Below are positions 5,685 to 7,157 of a stretch of 7,157 bases of DNA, in pieces (the first letter of the stretch is position 1; each line of letters starts with the position of its first letter). The position numbers and the translations under genes were made by a program. Where the stretch lies: assembly GCA_027346925.1 (NCBI GenBank), contig DAIERH010000114.1, forward strand, positions 1-7,157, in the 5' to 3' direction. This DNA is from Geobacter sp. (GTDB taxonomy: Bacteria > Desulfobacterota > Desulfuromonadia > Geobacterales > Pseudopelobacteraceae). Below the pieces are notes generated by a model. That model ran no database searches. It was not told where the DNA came from and was given only the letters and a program-made list of their open reading frames with translations.

Positions 5685-6197
5685 TTAGCCACTGCTTGAC
5701 GCTACCTTTTCAAAGCAGTCGAAGGGCAACTCCCGCCTCGGGAAAGAGACCTGGCCGACCCGCTGGTAGCCCCGTCCCTCATACAACGCCAGGGCCTGCG
5801 GGTTGCCGGTGTACGCATCGAGCCTGATACAGGAAAAACCATGATCGATGGCGAAACGTTCGGCAAAAGCCATCATCCGCTTCCCGAGGCCGTGCCCCTG
5901 CCAATGCGGGTGCACGCACAGGCGATGCACGACCAGCGCTCGATCAGCCGCGCACCGCCACGCTACCGTCCGATACTCGTCAGGCTGGATGTCGTTCAAA
6001 GAGACGGAAGCCACGCAGAGGCCGTCCCGGCGAATGACAAACAGGGAACCCGAGCGGGCATCCTCCTGTACGCCCTGGAGATCGGGATAGACCTCGTCCC
6101 ACTGGTAGATGCCCTGTGACCGCATATGTTGGATGCAAAGCGAGACGGTCTGCATGATGCCGGTCGCATCCTTTTGCCCTGCCTGTTCTACGCGCAT
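5685..6197 (-). CDS. GNAT-family N-acetyltransferase
   Basis: The 170-residue protein shows the GNAT fold in order. The N-terminal part carries GIYQWDEVYPDL (29-40), common in one GNAT subgroup. Strands around CVASVSLND follow, then motif A VHRLCVHPHWQGHGLGKRMM with the acetyl-CoA pyrophosphate loop QGHGLG (100-105), and motif B LDAYTGNPQALALYEGRGYQRVG (126-148). It transfers an acetyl group from acetyl-CoA to an amine; the substrate is unknown. The start overlaps the end of the transglutaminase-like gene by 10 bases (ATGCGCGTAG), and the ribosome site is weak. Translation therefore probably depends on coupling to the upstream gene. It converges on the UPF0173 fragment, leaving only 39 bases between them with no clear terminator. 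Confidence 0.92.
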   Translation of the reverse strand: MRVEQAGQKDATGIMQTVSLCIQHMRSQGIYQWDEVYPDLQGVQEDARSGSLFVIRRDGLCVASVSLNDIQPDEYRTVAWRCAADRALVVHRLCVHPHWQGHGLGKRMMAFAERFAIDHGFSCIRLDAYTGNPQALALYEGRGYQRVGQVSFPRRELPFDCFEKVASSSG

Positions 6198-6814
6198 AGG
6201 ATGTTCGTTTCGTTCTCAAAGGCCTTCGGCAGATCCAACCAGAGATCCCGCCTGCTGGCGTACTTCTTTAGCCCCTTGACCACGTTGCTTACCGGCGCGG
6301 TGTGGATCGTGTCGTAGAGGAACTCGCCCGCCGCGGCCTCCATGGCAAAGGCGAGCTGCTCCCTATCGAGGCTGAACTGGGCGTCGATACCTCCCGTGTT
6401 CCCCCGCGCATCCACCCGTATCCATCTGCCGAGGGTGGCAAGGTAGATGCCGTTCAGGCCGTGCAGCACCAGCGTGTTGTCGGCCGGCGGGTCGAGCCGC
6501 AGCACCTGGTAGCAGAAGCCGGCCGGGATGTTGACGGCCCGCAGGAGCGCCGCCAGGAGGTGGCTCTTCGAGAAGCAGGTACCGGTGCCGTATCGCAACA
6601 CCTCGCTCGCCGCGCAGGTCACCACGTCGAGGCCGGCGTCGTTCGTGTGAGGGATGGCGTCCCGCACCCACTCGTACAGGCTGCGGGCCTTCTCAATCTC
6701 ATCGGAGAAAGATTGCGTCAGTTCGAGCGCCTTCTGCCGGACGGCCGGCGTCTGCCAGTCGATGATGGCGTCGGAGACGAGGTAATCGTTCAAGTTTTCA
6801 GATTCGAGGTTCAT
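6188..6814 (-). CDS. Transglutaminase-like (papain-fold) cysteine protein
   Basis: The 208-residue protein has the transglutaminase core with a complete Cys-His-Asp triad. Cys80 lies in RYGTGTCFSKSHLLAALLRA, His118 in NTLVLHGLNGIYL and Asp135 in RWIRVDARGN. Prokaryotic members of this superfamily are mostly thiol proteases or amidases, and the present target is unknown. There is no signal peptide, so it is probably cytoplasmic. The N-terminal 60 residues hold the usual helical lead-in, with ARSLYEWVRDAIPHT. It overlaps the EthD-like gene by 4 bases (ATGA) and the GNAT gene by 10, indicating one transcript. Base composition is GC-rich, unlike the EthD-like gene directly upstream. Confidence 0.88.
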   Translation of the reverse strand: MNLESENLNDYLVSDAIIDWQTPAVRQKALELTQSFSDEIEKARSLYEWVRDAIPHTNDAGLDVVTCAASEVLRYGTGTCFSKSHLLAALLRAVNIPAGFCYQVLRLDPPADNTLVLHGLNGIYLATLGRWIRVDARGNTGGIDAQFSLDREQLAFAMEAAAGEFLYDTIHTAPVSNVVKGLKKYASRRDLWLDLPKAFENETNILCA

Positions 6815-7116
6815 ATTTCAATAATCTCACTTATCTGGATAACAGGCTCTATATCAGTGTAATTCGGTATATCAGCATGTAGCTCCTGAGTAGCTGCACC
6901 GTAATTTGCAACAAGTTGCTCCATTGATTCAAATATCATGTGCCCGATTGCAAAATACGGCGAAGGCTCGCCTTGATAATTTGGAATCCCTGCGTCAATT
7001 TCCACCTTGACCGGAGGTAACAGATTCTTGACTAGCGGCATATGGTGGTTCTTGTAATACTCAAGATCGAATTTCTTCCCTGCTGTTCTTGGATACGACA
7101 TCGAACACCGAATCAT
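6811..7116 (-). CDS. EthD-family protein (dimeric ferredoxin-like fold)
   Basis: The 101-residue protein opens MIRCSMSYPRTAGKKFDLEYYKNHHMPLVKNLLPP, matching the EthD family, with the conserved tyrosine pair and the His-Met-Pro-Leu segment around residues 20-28. The later AIGHMIFESMEQL stretch (56-68) fits the second half of the small alpha/beta barrel dimer. The family is named for a gene required for ethyl tert-butyl ether breakdown; most members have no known reaction. ATG 7116 has an excellent AGGAGG site (7122-7127) with 5-base spacing, the strongest in this cluster, so it is probably the first gene. Its DNA is AT-richer (27 of 60 bases GC in 6841-6900) than the transglutaminase-like gene that follows. 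The promoter is not evident in the 41 bases left before the window edge. Confidence 0.88.
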   Translation of the reverse strand: MIRCSMSYPRTAGKKFDLEYYKNHHMPLVKNLLPPVKVEIDAGIPNYQGEPSPYFAIGHMIFESMEQLVANYGAATQELHADIPNYTDIEPVIQISEIIEI

Positions 7117-7157
7117 TTTTTCCTCCTACTCGTTCATTCCGACATTACCGAACCCAA

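Noticed and set aside
6302..6862. Plus-strand open frame of 186 codons
   Set aside because: It is antisense to the transglutaminase-like gene, whose intact catalytic triad shows that the minus strand is the coding one.

Overview
The window looks like part of the chromosome of an anaerobic, Geobacter-like bacterium (Desulfuromonadales or a relative). This placement is an inference. It rests on a large HyfB/Mrp-type proton-channel gene, an ATC-hydrolase-family gene, a DUF3795 cysteine-rich protein and GC-rich core genes; no rRNA or tRNA is present to settle it.

Layout from left to right: (1) 1-1653, minus strand, the N-terminal 551 codons of a HyfB-like membrane subunit, cut by the window edge. 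(2) 1796-2356, minus strand, an isochorismatase-like cysteine hydrolase. (3) 2499-4056, an AT-richer block with a minus-strand LysR regulator and a divergent plus-strand gene of the L-2-amino-thiazoline-4-carboxylic acid hydrolase family. The 151 bp between them hold two face-to-face sigma70-like promoters whose -35 boxes overlap. A perfect T-N11-A palindrome lies on the lysR -10 box. (4) 4233-5645, plus strand, a GC-rich gene run: DUF3795 protein, then a YbaK-type aminoacyl-tRNA deacylase starting on the base after the previous stop codon, then a decayed locus. In that locus the 5' part of an OsmC-family gene, itself carrying a frameshift, is joined to the 3' end of a UPF0173/UlaG-like metal-dependent hydrolase gene. 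(5) 5685-7116, minus strand, three overlapping genes: EthD-family protein, transglutaminase-like protein and GNAT acetyltransferase. This cluster converges on the pseudogene locus.

How the parts may work together: the LysR/ATC-hydrolase pair looks like a self-contained regulator-target module, possibly acquired by transfer since its base composition differs from its neighbours. The EthD-transglutaminase-GNAT genes overlap by 4 and 10 bases and are probably translated from one message, but their shared role is unknown. The OsmC/UPF0173 scar is the clearest structural anomaly and is best explained by an internal deletion. I found no CRISPR array, insertion sequence, phage gene or structural RNA, and no stretch over 300 bases lacks a gene.
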